Origin: Moringa oleifera
Taxonomy: Eukaryota; Streptophyta; Magnoliopsida; Brassicales; Moringaceae
DNA: 64,000 bases
Assembly (NCBI GenBank): GCA_021397835.1
Contig: JAJFZO010000356.1
Span: 310,001-374,000, forward strand
Reading direction: 5' to 3'
Shown here: in pieces, positions 12,121 to 23,577 of the stretch
How positions within the stretch are numbered: position 1 is the first letter of the stretch
Layout: each line of letters opens with the position of its first letter
Notes under the pieces: model-generated
The model's database searches: none
Told to the model about the DNA's origin: nothing
What the model saw: only the letters and a program-made list of their open reading frames with translations
Translations under genes and position numbers: made by a program

Positions 12121-12337
12121 CAGTCATTAGTTTTTTTTTTTTTTGCGATAAATATTTTAACTACCAATTTTATATATCATTAATTTGTCATTAAATATTT
12201 TAACAACATGTATTTTTTTTTAATTTAGTGATAGAATTATCTGTTACTAAAATTGAACTTTTTTGTAGTGTTAAAATTTTTTCTTGCGAGATATCTTTTT
12301 GGTTGTTTTGTTTTGTTTTTTTAGTTGATTTACGACT

Positions 12338-12935
12338 ATGGAAAAGCAATTAAAGGATCTTTCTCTATCAAATGAAGATGATGAGTTAATTCTGGATATT
12401 GATTCTTGTCTGCAACATGCTGAACATTTAAGTTATACTTGGTAAGTAAGTTTCTCAATGATCATTCAATTAATTTCAACGTCATGAGGTATCCAATGGC
12501 CAATATATGGTGATCAAGAAAAGGCATCAAAGTCAAGGATATCAAATCGCAATTGTATTTGTTCCAGTTTTATCATGTAGTGGACTTGAAGCATGTTTTG
12601 GAGGGTAGGTCGTAGTCATTTGACAATCATTAATTACTTTTGCATAGATGGGCTCCTAGTGATGTGCCTTCACTCATACTTCTGTTTTATGTTAACTTAT
12701 GAGTTCAAATTCATGATCTACTGGTTGGATATATGTTTGAGAATGTGGGATAACAACTAGAAAATTTCATTGGAAGCTTTATCGATTATGATGTAAACTA
12801 TTGTTTGGCAAACGTATATGAGGATTCAAGTTAGAATGGATGTGCGACAACCATTGAAATATATAAGCGAATTCGAAAGTAGGTCGGGGATTTGTTTGTG
12901 GTAAATTTCAAGTATGAAAACTTTTTTCTTTTTGA
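12338..12935 (+). pseudogene. LINE-A ORF1 N-terminal part (DUF4283-type)
   Basis: The frame starts MEKQLKDLSL at 12338. It then shows the features of plant LINE ORF1 proteins: a KFLND..INFN.MR..MA.IW segment (12450-12515), LYLFQF...D...VLEG (12555-12605), LLLHRWAPSDVPS (about 12630-12670) and WVQIHDLPVGYMFENVG (about 12700-12750). A stop-bearing link leads to the start of the zinc-knuckle part (12890-12935). Stops occur near 12443, 12512 and 12830. ORF1 proteins bind element RNA. The frame ends where PPR upstream sequence begins. Confidence 0.75.
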
Positions 12936-13098
12936 CGCCCTAAACTTCAAGGCTTGTGCTTCAGTTTCTCTCTGGTTGATAGCTAACTGGTTGTTTTCTA
13001 AAAGTGTTTTAGGCAGAGGTACTCGACTCTCTAAAATAGTAAGGAATCAAACATATGTCAGGTATTTCCTATTTATTGGGAAGCCAGAAATAGTATCG
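12936..13098 (-). other. Remnant of a PPR upstream region (copy b)
   Basis: 12940-13098 aligns with 50020-50190, the upstream region of PPR pseudogene 3. Both carry 'gtgcttcagtttctctc', then 'agtgtttt.ggcagagg', then 'ccagaaa.ggt.tcgt'. It marks another lost PPR copy. Confidence 0.65.
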
Positions 13099-13103
13099 TC
13101 AGT

Positions 13104-13688
13104 AAAGGTGGCCATGGTTCGATTTCGATTCGATTTCAGTTTCGAACCATCAGTTTAAGGTGCAAGGTTCAAGGTTAGAACGAACCGAAACTTGAACAGT
13201 TAAACTTTGGTTCTGGTTAAAGCTTAGTTCAAAAGTGATTTAGGTTTTGTTTCAGATTTCGGTTCATAAACAGTTCAAGTTCAGGTTCGGTTTAGGTTCG
13301 ATTCAAGTTCGGTTTAAATTTAGGTTCAATTTAAAGTCAATTCAAAGAAATTATTTCTCTTTAATAAGAGCATTTTGTAATTAAATTAAAATTTTTTAAC
13401 AAAACTTTAATGACTATTTTATTTAAAATTAATTTATTTTTTAAAAATTTTTATATTAAATTATTTTATATATTTTTAAATAATTTAGTTAGAAACCAAA
13501 TCGAAATCGTCAGTTTTGAACCGTCGATTTTGGTTTTGATTCAAAATTTATGTGAACCATAACCGAATCATATTTAAAATGATTTTGATTATAGTTTGAA
13601 ACCGAAACCATTATAAAAAGTTTTAGTCCAATTCAAATTTTAAAAGCTATGGTTCGGTTAACTGGCTTGAACCGAGACATGGTCACCC
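13104..13688. mobile_element. MITE-like element
   Basis: The ends are imperfect inverted repeats: 'ggtggccatggttcg' on the left against 'ggtgaccatgtctcg' on the reverse complement of the right end, 12 of 15 matching. They are flanked by TCAGT on both sides (13099-13103 and 13689-13693). The inner part is rich in 'ggttcggttt' and 'gaaccgaa' motifs that can pair across the element. There is no coding capacity. Confidence 0.55.
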
Positions 13689-13693
13689 TCAGT

Positions 13694-15030
13694 CATTAGT
13701 GCTCTCGAAGTTAAAAGGTCCCTCCATCCCATGAAAAAAAAGGTGTAACCAATTTTTCCATACATTTTAAGTTTTTATTTTTAAAAATTAAAATCTACTT
13801 GGGTCTTAATACATGTATATTATTTATTTTTGAAAAAAAATTACACTTTCAATATCTTTAAAAATTCATTAAAACTAAATCATGAGTTAAAAATACTCAT
13901 ATTCAATTAATAAAATTTATTTGAGTTATTTTTGATATATTTTTGTAATAAAAATATCATTTATTTTTTATAATTATTTGATTCAAAATTCAAATTAAAT
14001 CAAATTAAGATATTAAAATTACAATTAAAATATTTCATACTTTAAAATTTAAAAATAAAAATATTTATAATTCAAGACTTGTTTTATATTCAATTTAACA
14101 ATGTTTAGTTTTTTTATTGTTTGTAATAATATATATAAATTATTACTTTTAATTATAATTATAAAATTTTAGTCAATTAAAACATGTATCTTTAAAAAGA
14201 TGTCCCATAAAAACAAATATGAGCATAGTAAATAAATAAATTATAACGAGATGAGATTATAAAACATCAAATAATATATAATTATCTTTAAAAAAATAGA
14301 TAAACTACTATTACTATCAATTTAGTAATCCTTATAACAAATGCAAAATAAAAAATAAAAGATTACACATGCAACACCAAAACTAATCACGTGAAAATTG
14401 GATTTTAAAAAAATAATAATTAAAAAAAACAAAATCTAATAACCAAAAACATTTTGATATCATGAAAAATGAATCTTAAAAAAATAAATAAAGAAAGAGC
14501 CAAGCAAAGCGTAGGCACTTCCCGGCCGAGTTATCATCTTCCTTTTAGAAGCAATTTTTCCTTCAAGATCTTTATGTTCTTTTTACTACAATATGAAGAT
14601 TAAAATAAATGAAAAATCTTGAAAAGAAAATGGCATCTAAGCAACATTATGTAGAATTAAACAGTATAAATTAACAATATCATTCCACCAAGAGAAATTA
14701 TTCACTTATTATGCGACTCCCGACACTTAAACCAGATATGTAACAAGTAAAACAATCAACAATCTCCTATTTGGAGCATTAATAGGTAGCACCATCTGAT
14801 ACATGATGAATAAAATAAAATCTATATATCTATTTATAGACAACTAACATCAACTTTGTCACCCATGATAAGGCCGAAAGCATTTATAAATTTTCAATCT
14901 AATAAGAAATAAAACTACAGTCTAATGTTAGCTAAAATTATTTTTACTCTTTCAAGTTCAAAAGTCATCAATGCAGGAAAATACAATATTGAAGATACGA
15001 AAACTAGACCAGAAATGGTCAAAAAAATAT
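13694..15030. other. AT-rich spacer and PPR 3' flank modules
   Basis: 13740-14500 is AT-rich with no gene. 13860-14060 resembles 57530-57710 and 58675-58820, an AT-rich dispersed repeat. From about 14510 the sequence matches the 3' flank of the other PPR copies: the module around 'ccagatatgtaac' at 14730 and the 'gaaagcatttataaa' module at 14870. Confidence 0.5.
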
Positions 15031-15039
15031 AAGAACTGT

Positions 15040-16495
15040 AGAGAATCATCTTTCTACCATTTCATGGAGAAGTTCTTGTGCCTTTGATGCTTCATTTTTT
15101 AAAAGAAACCCCTAAATTATGGTGTTATAAGAGCAATTATCAAGAAAACAACCATCATCTTTTGTTTTTTCAAATAAAGTATAAGCTTCACTTAAAAGCC
15201 TGCCTTTACACAATCCTGCAACCATTACATTATATGTGCGAACATCAGGTTGTAACCCCTTCATAAAGAGATTGCAGAAAAGTCCCATTGCAACTTTGAC
15301 TATCTAGCTTTGCATAGGCCATCAATTAAAATATTATAGGTATTACAATATTTGGCTCCAAGCCATTATTTTACATTGCTTCCCAATGTGGCAAAAGCCT
15401 CATAGAAGACTATTACAAGTAACAAAATCAGGAGCCAACTTCTTGGGCAACATTTCTTGATAAAAATTCATGGCTTCATCTGTCCTTTTACTCTTACAAA
15501 ATGCATTAATTAAGATGTTATATGTGTACATATTTGGTACAAAACCAAATGAAGCCAACCCCTTAAAAATGACTAATGACTCAACGAATCGGCCTTTCAA
15601 GAAATATCTATCTATCAAATAACTGTGTATGGCGATATTAAACTTAATAGCTTGTTTGACCATTATTTCAACTGCATTTTTTGCCTCCAAAATCATCCCC
15701 TCTTTGTAAAGCACATCAACTAATATAGTGAAGGTGACAACATTTGGGATGATGTTCCTAGGCACCGTTTCATTCAACAACCTTGTAACTTCATTCCATT
15801 GGCCTAGTTGGCATGCACCATCAATTAAGGAATTGTACGCCCTTATCTCTCATTACATATAAAAGCCTTAATGCCTCAATCATCAACTCATCTTTGCAAA
15901 GACTATCTATGATTGCATTATAAGCTACCATATTAGGCTTAGCAACTTTTTCTTCCCTCTTTCTTAGCAATCTAACAATCATGACTCTACTGCCTGTTTT
16001 ATATAAACTATTTAATATTATATTATAAGTAATCTTGTTAGGTTGACACCCATTCATCAGAAGCTCTTCAAATAATGTCACTGCACGATCAATTTCACCT
16101 TAAACACAAAGGTCATTTATGAGAATACTAAATGTTATAATATTGGATTTGTGTTGAAAGGATATGTATCATGCCTCAATCCCAGCAATTCCATTTGTTT
16201 GGACAAAGAAACCATAGTGGAGTAATGCTTCATTCTACATATTACACTTAACAATTGACTAATGGCCGAGGATGCATGTAGACCATATGGTTAAATAGAG
16301 CTACTGCAACTTCATTGTTATCCTTAAACCCACACTTGATTTTGTGTCTCACAAATTGGATGCCTATAGGTTGAGAGTGGGAGTGGGTTCTCAGTATCTT
16401 ACCATGGATGGTAGCATAATGGTTTAATTGCCGGAAAAGAAGATCCTATTGAGATCCATTTGTAGCCAAAGTGGAGAAGCAAAAGCAAAATTCTT
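15040..16495 (-). pseudogene. RFL-type P-class PPR pseudogene 1
   Basis: Read on -, about 12 tandem 35-residue PPR motifs are recognisable. The two longest clean parts are 16081-15821 (pieces such as NKITYNIILNSLYK and NMVAYNAIIDSLCK) and 15780-15400 (NVVTFTILVDVLYK and NMYTYNILINAFCK). The motif closest to the C-terminus is at 15330-15040. The frame is broken by several stops and shifts, and a segment between 15820 and 15850 is lost. The last 15 or so residues seen in the other copies (LWSNN region) are absent. The counterpart of the start codon used in copies 2 and 3 reads GTG. At the position where copies 2 and 3 have a TAG stop, this copy keeps CAA, giving IQFVRHK. An intact relative would enter mitochondria and bind a specific RNA. 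Confidence 0.85.
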
Positions 16496-16765
16496 AATGT
16501 TATAATCTTCACCTATGAAGCAAATTTTCCTTAATTCCCTTTCTTCTGCTCAACACCCTTCACTTGCTTTCCTCTTCCTTTTTGAAGTTTTTCTGAATAC
16601 AAAAGGAAAGGGCAGTGGTGCACCTAACTTTCTGACAGAGAAAAGGGTTTGGGCATTATCACGCATATGTTTCCTTATTGCTGTAAAGCCCAAAATGACG
16701 CCTTAGTTATCTCTTGTTAGAAGGTTATTGCATCATCCTAGAATATGATGAATCCTTATTTACTT
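16496..16765 (-). other. Upstream region of PPR pseudogene 1
   Basis: It is homologous to 34471-34750 and 49981-50190, sharing the 'cttcactt', 'cagagaaaagggtt' and 'aaagcccaaaatgacg' sections. It would have held the 5' leader and promoter. I see no sharp TATA box. Confidence 0.5.
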
Positions 16766-17059
16766 TCCTAAATTATACTAACTATTTAAGAATGTCAGTG
16801 ACTCACTTAGCGTTCTCTAGAGTAAGCATTTCTATCTCTGATAGGTCTTATTTGCTGTCAATCGTTGTTTCTCTGCTGCCATGTAATAATGAAGGTTTGG
16901 GGACACCTTTGTCATTAGCATTTACTTCTGAGTATATTTTCATAAAATTAAGACACAGTTGGAGGACCTTTAGAGGAGTTTCTACTTTGTAGAATTGTAA
17001 ACTCTAGACTATGTCCATTGCTAATGAGTAGGTGGTTAATACAATTAAAGCTAGCGAAT

Positions 17060-17870
17060 TCTATTTAGTAGAAAAAGTGGTGCAAATAAGAGTATCACTA
17101 TATCAATATAGAAGTGATGAAAAGTGTCCTATCTAAAGTGTGGAGACTTAAGGCAGGTTTAATGGTATCTGTGGCAAAGGATTGTTTTTATGTCTTTCGT
17201 TTTGAAAACCAGACTAATAGAGATAAGGTCTACCAGTATCAACTATGGCCTTTTAATAAGGCTCTCATTATATTCAAGGAATTCGATGGAAGGACTATCC
17301 CCAAAAAATCTTTGATGATTTGGTATTGGTTTTGGATCCAAATGCACGGGTTACCTCTTGTATATGTGATTGTTAAGTTGCATTTGTGTTAGGGGAACTA
17401 GTGGGAGATGTCGCGGAGATTAATGTACTTGACGCTTGTGTAGCATTTGGAAAATAATTACAAGTTAGAGTACAAGTGAATATCACCAAATCACTATGAA
17501 GATTAACTCAAATAGAGTTGCCGAATATAGAAAAACTTTTGGTGATGTTCAAATAAGAATGACTGACTGATTTTTGCTATGTTTGTGGGCTACTCCTTTA
17601 TCAAGAACATGACTATTCTTGTGTAATCCAACCTAAGAAAAAAACAAGGATGGTTAAAAGGGAGTTTGATTTATGGTTACGAACAGAGGGCTTCCTATAT
17701 TCTGCTTCGACGTGTTCTCAAATCATCGAAACTAGGATCTCTTTTGACGTATAACATGTTGGTAACAACTACCTCTATCTTCATCACACCATTAGTGATT
17801 AAAATCTCAGCCAACTGTGATAATAGGATTAACATAAGGATCTCACCATTAATGGAGCCATTTTTGGGCT
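17060..17870 (+). pseudogene. LINE-B ORF1 (DUF4283 and zinc knuckle), broken
   Basis: 17114-17392 encodes a clear DUF4283-type stretch: KVWRLKAGLMVSV, FYVFRFENQTNRDKV, WPFNKALIIFKEFDG and FWIQMHGLPLVYV. After a frame change, LVGDVAEINVLD (17400-17435) continues it. A zinc-knuckle region with FCYVCGLLYHQEHDYSC lies at about 17570-17625. Stops and a frameshift near 17390 prevent a full protein. The parallel order in LINE-A supports the assignment. Confidence 0.75.
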
Positions 17871-18866
17871 GACTGCTCATGTCAATTCTTTTTTCCTTAT
17901 AGAGAACATGGTTGTATCTACCATTACAGATTGAGGATCGAACATTACTCACGTTGTCATTTTGCATGGAGATAGGCCCTAATTGAGGATCGACCTACCA
18001 ATAATAAGAAAGCCCATTAAAATTAAGGCACTTACAATAGCAACATTGAATGGCATGTACACTGTTATCCGTATAGATTCCGGTATTCATTGGGCCTCTC
18101 AAATTTAGAAACAAACTAAGTGAAAAAGATTAGCTCAAGGGAAGGCCCTGATGCATAATGTCCCTTCTTCCCCTCCTTTCTTTATTAAAAAAGCAAAAGA
18201 AGACATTGACCCTATGGTATAGGTTTTGGATTTTGGTCTACAGAATGTGAATAAGAAGGAAACTAATAGCTATGCTATGTCCTTTCTATAATCAAGGGAG
18301 ATTGGTGATATCTAACTTCGTCAAGGATAATGAATTATTTAGCTTGGAACTACTAAGTTCTTGGAATTCCTCGGGCAATTGGAGAGCTAAACTTAATGGT
18401 TAGAAAGTACAATCCCCATTTACTTTTCCTTAGTGAATCTAAGAAGAGCTCAAGTAAGAACGAAATTGGGCTTTATCGGATGCTTTGTAGTGGGTTGTGA
18501 AGGTAGAAGAGGCGGTCTAACTCTATTATGGCTCGATGATTTCGATGTTAGCCTACACTATTACTGCAAGCACCACATTGATGTCAGCATATTTGGACCA
18601 TCTTCTCTAGCTCAGTGGTGGGAGCCCGATTATGTAAGCAAGACAGGCTTCCTGGAATCTCTTAAGTTGCCTTCATTATCAACTCTCTTTGCCATATCTT
18701 TGTGCAGCTGATTTTAATAAAATAATATTTTAGGAATAAAATGTAGGTAGCAATCTCCGACCCCAAACCCAAATGAATGGCTTCTTATCAGCTATAGAGG
18801 ATTATGGACTATTGGATGTTCCAGTCTTCGGATCGAGATATACATGGTCAAGAGGATTTAGAGATA

Positions 18867-18871
18867 GTCTT
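18867..18871. repeat. Target-site duplication GTCTT, left copy
   Basis: GTCTT immediately before the left LTR; the same five bases follow the right LTR at 21199-21203. Confidence 0.9.
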
Positions 18872-19158
18872 TGTTAGTAAAAAAGATGCCTTATCTGCTG
18901 CATATCCAAAGAAGATTTATTCTTCTATTTTATCAAGTAGTTTAAATTTTAGATGAGGATAATCTTTAGTTTAGACATTTAGATAAGTACAATTTTAGAT
19001 CTTGGTTATTTATTTTCTCCTATAAATAGGACCTTCATCAATGTAGCAAAATAAGTCTTTGCAAGTTATTCAAAGCAATTTCAAGTTTCAAGATCTATAT
19101 CTCTTATTCTTCCTCTCCTCTCAAAAACCGAACAAATCCACATCCCAAAAAACCAATG
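18872..19158 (+). repeat. Left LTR
   Basis: Begins TGTTAGTAAAAAAG. It is nearly identical to 20911-21198, with roughly 25-30 differences by eye over 288 bases. The right LTR begins TATTAG, so its terminal G is mutated. The last few bases (ccaatg against ccatca) have diverged. Confidence 0.9.
19021..19030 (+). promoter_or_regulatory. TATA box of the left LTR
   Basis: 'tataaatagg', kept unchanged in the right LTR at 21061-21070. It is the likely core promoter for the element transcript, which would start about 30 bases downstream. Confidence 0.65.
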
Positions 19159-19170
19159 TGGTATCAGAGC
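19159..19170 (+). other. Primer-binding site
   Basis: TGGTATCAGAGC, complementary to the 3' end of plant initiator methionine tRNA, the standard primer of Ty1-copia elements. It directly follows the left LTR. Confidence 0.9.
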
Positions 19171-19262
19171 ATATTATCTTGAGGAATTTGTGAGGTTGCA
19201 AAAGCCCAAACACAAACCCTAAACATTTCTTACCTATATCCCAAAACCAAAACCCATATACA

Positions 19263-20540
19263 ATGAATTCAAAAAATTCATTCACAACAATTGCACCTCC
19301 GGTGTTTGATGGAGCAAACTACCAGATGTGGGCTATTAGAATGAAAGCCTACCTTGATGCCAACGATCTATGGGAAGTTGTTGAACAAGTATATAAAGTT
19401 TTAGAATTGCCAAACAATCCAACTGTTACACAAATCAAGATCCAAAAAAGAGATGAAGTAAAGAAAATCAAAAGCAAGAGCAACATTGTTTTCAACTGTC
19501 TCATCCACCATATTTATCAAGATAATAACATTGAAAACAGCCAAAAAAATTGAGGATTTTTTGAAGCAAGAATACCAAGGGAATGAAAGGATTAGAGGAA
19601 TGCAAGTGCTGAATTTGATTCGAAAATTTGAGATGTAAAAGATGAAAGAATCAGAAACAATTAAAGACTATTCCGACAGGCTTCTCGGTATAATTAACAA
19701 AGTAAGACTTTTTGGTACTGATTTTTCTGATTTTAGAATTGTTCAAAAAATCCTAGTGACAATTCCTGAAAAATTTAAGGCTACAATCTCATCTTTGGAA
19801 AACACTAAACATCTGTCAAGTATTACCTTGGTAGAATTGTTGAATGCACTACAGGCACAAGAACAAAAGAGGCTTATGAGGCAAGAAGGATCTATGGAAG
19901 GTGCTTTTCAAGCCAAATCATATAACAACAATGGCAGTAAAAACAACAAAAATGGTCAAGTCTTTTCACCTTGTCCTTATTGCAAAAAAGTCAATCATCC
20001 ACAAAATAAATGTTAGTGGAGGCCAAATGCAAGATGTCACAAATGCGACTAGTTAGGGCATGTGGAAAAAATTTGCAAATCTCAACAGCAACAAAGAGAA
20101 GCCAAGAATGCTATTGCACAACCTCATGAGGAGGAACTATTTATGGCATCATGATTTACTGCCAACAACTCCCCAGAAAGCTGGCTAATAGATAGTGGTT
20201 GCACCAACCACATGACTTATGATCAAAAACTCTTCAAAGATCTAGACAAAACTATAATTTCTAAAGCTAAAATTGGGAATGGAGCATATCTTATAGTGAA
20301 AGGTAAAGAAACAGTGGCAATCGAAAGTCACGCAGGTTTGAAATTAATTTCAAATGTTTTATATGTTCCTGAAATTAATCAAAATCTTTTGAGTGTTGGT
20401 TAGCTCTTGGAAAAAGGATATAAGGTGCTATTTGAAGACAATCATTGCTTGATTACTAATGCACAAGGCAAAGAGATGTTTAAAGTCTCAATGAAAGGTA
20501 AAAGATTTACCTTGAATATGACAGAAGAGAAGCAAGCTAC
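19263..20540 (+). pseudogene. Copia gag-protease polyprotein, broken
   Basis: The frame starts MNSKNSFTTIAPPVFDG at 19263 with the copia gag pattern F.G.NY..W...M..YL. Capsid sequence continues at 19642-19900 (MKESETIKDYSDRLL, FSDFRIVQKILVTIPEKF). Two zinc knuckles follow at 19970-20080 (CPYCKKVNHPQNKC and CHKC..LGHVEKIC). The protease follows with its active-site motif LIDSGCTNHM at 20190-20220 and a typical LSNVLYVPE...LLSVG stretch ending at 20403. Breaks are a frameshift near 19550-19640 and single TAG stops near 20014, 20049 and 20401. Nothing resembling integrase or reverse transcriptase follows, and the Lys-rich sequence at 20540-20740 matches no domain I know. Confidence 0.85.
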
Positions 20541-20901
20541 AATACACAAAGAAAACTTGCCTAAATTCAAGAAGGAGCTTCCTAAAGCTGCTAGTTTTCA
20601 ATATAAGAAGAAAATCAAGCTTCCTGCTCAACAAAACAAAGCTTGGAAGGCCAAACAAAAAACTACAGCAAGTTCACACGGATATCAAAGGATCAATGAA
20701 AACACAAATGAAGACTTTACAACAAAAGACTCTATTTGAATATGGCTATAAATCAAGCAGACAAAATGTCAAAGTATTCTAAGTTCAAACTCCAAAGAGA
20801 AGTACAAAGAAAAGGAGAAATACATTCAAATCTACAGCAAAACAAAAATTCAAAAATGATGACAAGGATGCTTTCAAAATTGGTGTATGTAGCAAAACAG
20901 C

Positions 20902-20910
20902 AAGGAAGAG
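20902..20910 (+). other. Probable polypurine tract
   Basis: 'aaggaagag' lies immediately upstream of the right LTR, where plus-strand DNA synthesis would be primed. Confidence 0.6.
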
Positions 20911-21198
20911 TATTAGTAAAAAAGATGCCTTATCTGCTGCATATCCAAATAAAGATTTATTCTTCTACTTTATCAAGTAGTTTAAATTTTAAATGAGGAT
21001 AATCTTTAGTTTAGATATCTAGATAAGTATAATTTTAGATCTTGGTTATTTATTTTCTCCTATAAATAGGACCTCCATCAATGTAGCAAAATAAGTCTTT
21101 ACAAGCTATTCAAAGCAATTTTAAGTTTCAAGAGCTATATCTCTTATTGTTCATCTCCTCTTCAAAACCAAACAAATACACACCCCAAAACACCATCA
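20911..21198 (+). repeat. Right LTR
   Basis: 288 bases, ending CACCATCA, followed by the GTCTT duplication (21199-21203). See the left LTR. Confidence 0.9.
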
Positions 21199-22740
21199 GT
21201 CTTATAATGGAATGGCTTGATTAAGGATTGATTAATGAAGCTTGGTTGGAAAGGTTTCCTAATTACTGTCAGCTCTATATTCTTGTTTCCAGTTCTTACC
21301 GTCTACCTATTTTTTTTATCTTGCAGTTTTGCTATATCTATGTCTAAGAGAAGAGGCTTTCGATTCAAAAATGCATGGATTATGAATCCTGAATGTGCAC
21401 AGGTTATTCAGTCCTCCTGGGGCCATACTAAGGCTGGATTTATGCTTCAATTAAAACACAAACTATAAAGTTGTGACTTAGAAATCTATAGATGGACAAG
21501 ATTAACGATGGTAGTTTACATATTAATATAGCCAATTAACAAAATCTTTTATCTTAGATTACATCAGACAGGGAGAATGGTATATTATTAGTTGATGTTG
21601 CAAGCTACCAGCAAAGACTAAATGATTTTTATCATCATAAAGAACTATATTAGAGATAAAGGTCTTGGTGTTTTTGGCTTAAAAAGGGTGATAGCAACAC
21701 TTGTCACTTTCACTCTATCGTCTTGTCTAGGACAAAAAACAATCGGATCTTATGGATGCTAAGCAGCCAAGGAGAATGGGTGTCATTTTAGCAATAAATA
21801 AGAGGTATGTTCTTGGCTTATTTCTCAGATATATTCCCTTCTTTTTCTCCCTTAAGCATTGATAGAGTGTGCCAAGCTATTTCAAGCATATTATCGAGGG
21901 GTATGAAAGAGTCTCGCACTAAAATTTATATTGCTGCATAAGTATATCTAAAGCATTGTCTCAAATTAATCCATCTAAAGCCTCGAGGCCAGATGGTACG
22001 AATGAATGTTTCTAACATAAATACTAGCATCTAGTGGGCCCAGAAATTACAATTTTGTTACTTCAATTTCTCAATTCTAGAATGCCATTTGCAGAGATTA
22101 ATCATACTTTCATCTGTCTTATTTCACAAATAAAACATTTGATGTCCCTCAAGGGCTTCCAAAGGATAACCCTATGTAACATAATTTATAAATTGATCTC
22201 CAAAGTCCTAACTAATCGACTTTAAGGAGTTTTATCTAAGATCCTCAACTCTAATCAACCAATGTTCATCGAAAGGCCGCATGATATTTGATAACGCCAT
22301 AGTGGCCTACGAAACATTAATTACATTCCATGAGGACAAAGGTGATAAAGACAACTTACGTTGAAACTTGACAATGAGTAAGCCTAACATGAGTAAGACC
22401 TATGATCGCATTAAATGGTCTTTCTTGAAGGTGGTAATGAGACAAATAGATTTTCTTGATTAGTGGATGAAGCTTGTGATGGAATGTGTAACCTCAGTGT
22501 CAGACATTATTAATCAATGGCTTTTCTTATGGTCAGATCCTACCTTCAAGAGACTTGCGCCAAAGAGCCCCACTTTTACCATGTTTGTTCACCATATTTG
22601 TATAATCTATACAACAAATTCAAGCATGGTTAAGTTTTTTTCAAATAAAAGAGAAGAACGACATCGATTGCACCTTTTGTGCATCTTTACTTCACATAAA
22701 AATGAAAATTAATCTCAATACCTTAAACAAGAGATCAGGA

Positions 22741-23577
22741 GTATGCGAAAAATCCGGTTCTGATTGCCATTCTTTATAAAAAAAATGACATATGACCAGT
22801 TATGCAACAGTGTTGTATTCTTTGAAAAATACATCTATTCTTTTACATATCACCATAATAAGCATGCACACATATAAAGCACAAATTAGAAGAACTGTAG
22901 ACAAAGTCATTATATCATAGTTGAAATCAAGTTGAACAATATCACAATTTTTATCTTCATACCACAAAAAACTAATGAATTGAAAACCAAACTACATGAA
23001 AAATGACATAACACAAATAACAAAACACAAAGAAGAATCATGCAACGTCGAGCACATGATATGATCTTCAAATATTTTGTCAAAAATGTAGATATAAATG
23101 CAAATACTATAACAACAAACTCAAAATAGTTGAAAGAATCATGCAACATGGAGCATACGATATGATCTTCAAATATTTTGTCAAAAATGCAGATATAAAT
23201 GCAAATACCACAATAACAAGCTTCAAATAGTTGAGTAATTAATCACACACTCCATACATACTCCACATTTTTTATGTGAAATCTAGCCTTGAGAAGTCAA
23301 ATCATTATATTTTATCTTACCAACGACCTAACAACTACGTAATTATTATATTGCCTATTTCACATAGATTTAATATTGTCTGCATACATAATTTCCTCAT
23401 ATGATGCCTTTTTTCACAATCTCATCAAACAATATCGTTACCTTACATATTTTATTTTGAACACATATAGTGAATATTATAGAATAAGACGGAAGACAAA
23501 AAACCTACCTAAAACAGAGAATCCAAGGTTGATAAATTTTAAGCTGTAGAACAAGATAGTCACAGTAAAAACATCAT
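22741..23577 (-). repeat. PPR-cluster flank fragments with a 101-base tandem duplication
   Basis: 22800-22880 resembles the cluster module at 29690-29780. Two direct copies with a period of 101 bases lie at about 23034-23134 and 23135-23240, sharing 'atgatcttcaaatattttgt' and neighbouring sequence. No coding sequence is seen. Confidence 0.6.

Larger units (their letters stand above)
9598..12270. mobile_element. CACTA-1, non-autonomous CACTA (En/Spm) element
   Basis: The left end reads CACTACAAAAAG. The right end is its inverse (CTTTTTTGTAGTG, ending at 12270). The flanking triplets are TTG (9595-9597) and TTA (12271-12273), compatible with a decayed 3-base target duplication. Subterminal repeats built on 'agcgatagatt' and 'gtcgctag' fill 11900-12110 on the right and appear more weakly at 9615-9720 on the left, as is usual for CACTA elements. 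Inside are a GC-rich minisatellite (9935-10930), a CT-rich leader (11090-11230) and a broken open frame (11384-11719). No TNPD-type transposase is present. Confidence 0.85.
9470..12935 (+). mobile_element. LINE-A, 5' part only, split by CACTA-1
   Basis: LINE leader sequence at about 9470-9597 continues after the CACTA insertion into 12271-12337 and then the ORF1 start at 12338. The element stops at about 12935 where PPR upstream sequence begins, so the rest of ORF1 and all of ORF2 are missing. Losing the 3' part is unusual for a LINE, which normally loses its 5' end, so a later deletion or recombination must have removed it. Confidence 0.6.
18872..21198 (+). mobile_element. Copia-like non-autonomous LTR retrotransposon with gag and protease only
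   Basis: The element is 2327 bases: a left LTR (18872 to about 19158), a primer-binding site, gag-protease remnants (19263 to about 20540), a short filler with no integrase, reverse transcriptase or RNase H, and a right LTR (20911-21198). The 5-base target duplication is perfect. This is the plan of the TR-GAG class of non-autonomous elements, which carry gag but rely on an autonomous partner for the rest. It sits inside LINE-B ORF2 and is therefore younger than that LINE. Confidence 0.9.
18330..22735 (+). pseudogene. LINE-B ORF2 (endonuclease and reverse transcriptase), broken
   Basis: ORF2 begins MNYLAWNY at 18330 followed by a stop (18354), then LGIPRAIGELNLMVRKYNPH and LLFLSESKKSS, the start of a plant LINE APE-type endonuclease. 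The next part (18470-18600) gives LGFIGCFVVGCEGRRGGL and LLWLDDFDVSL. 18770-18870 gives FLSAIEDYGLLD and GSRYTWSRGFRD. After the nested element the frame resumes with NEAWLERFPNY (about 21230). Reverse-transcriptase remnants follow: YKLISKVLTNRL (22180-22222), then MSKTYDRIKWSFLKVVMR (22390-22445) and a degraded SRGLRQ stretch (22550-22570). The catalytic ADD box and everything downstream are missing. Many stops are present. Confidence 0.8.
16766..22740 (+). mobile_element. LINE-B, degraded, split by an LTR element
   Basis: A non-LTR element on + has ORF1 remnants (17060-17870), an ORF2 start at 18330, endonuclease sequence to 18871 and, after the nested LTR element (18872-21203 including the second target copy), more endonuclease linker and then reverse transcriptase to about 22735. 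Its 3' end is missing: there is no poly(A), and PPR-flank sequence follows directly. The left boundary is set where similarity to the PPR flank at 9280 ends, so it is approximate. Confidence 0.75.
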
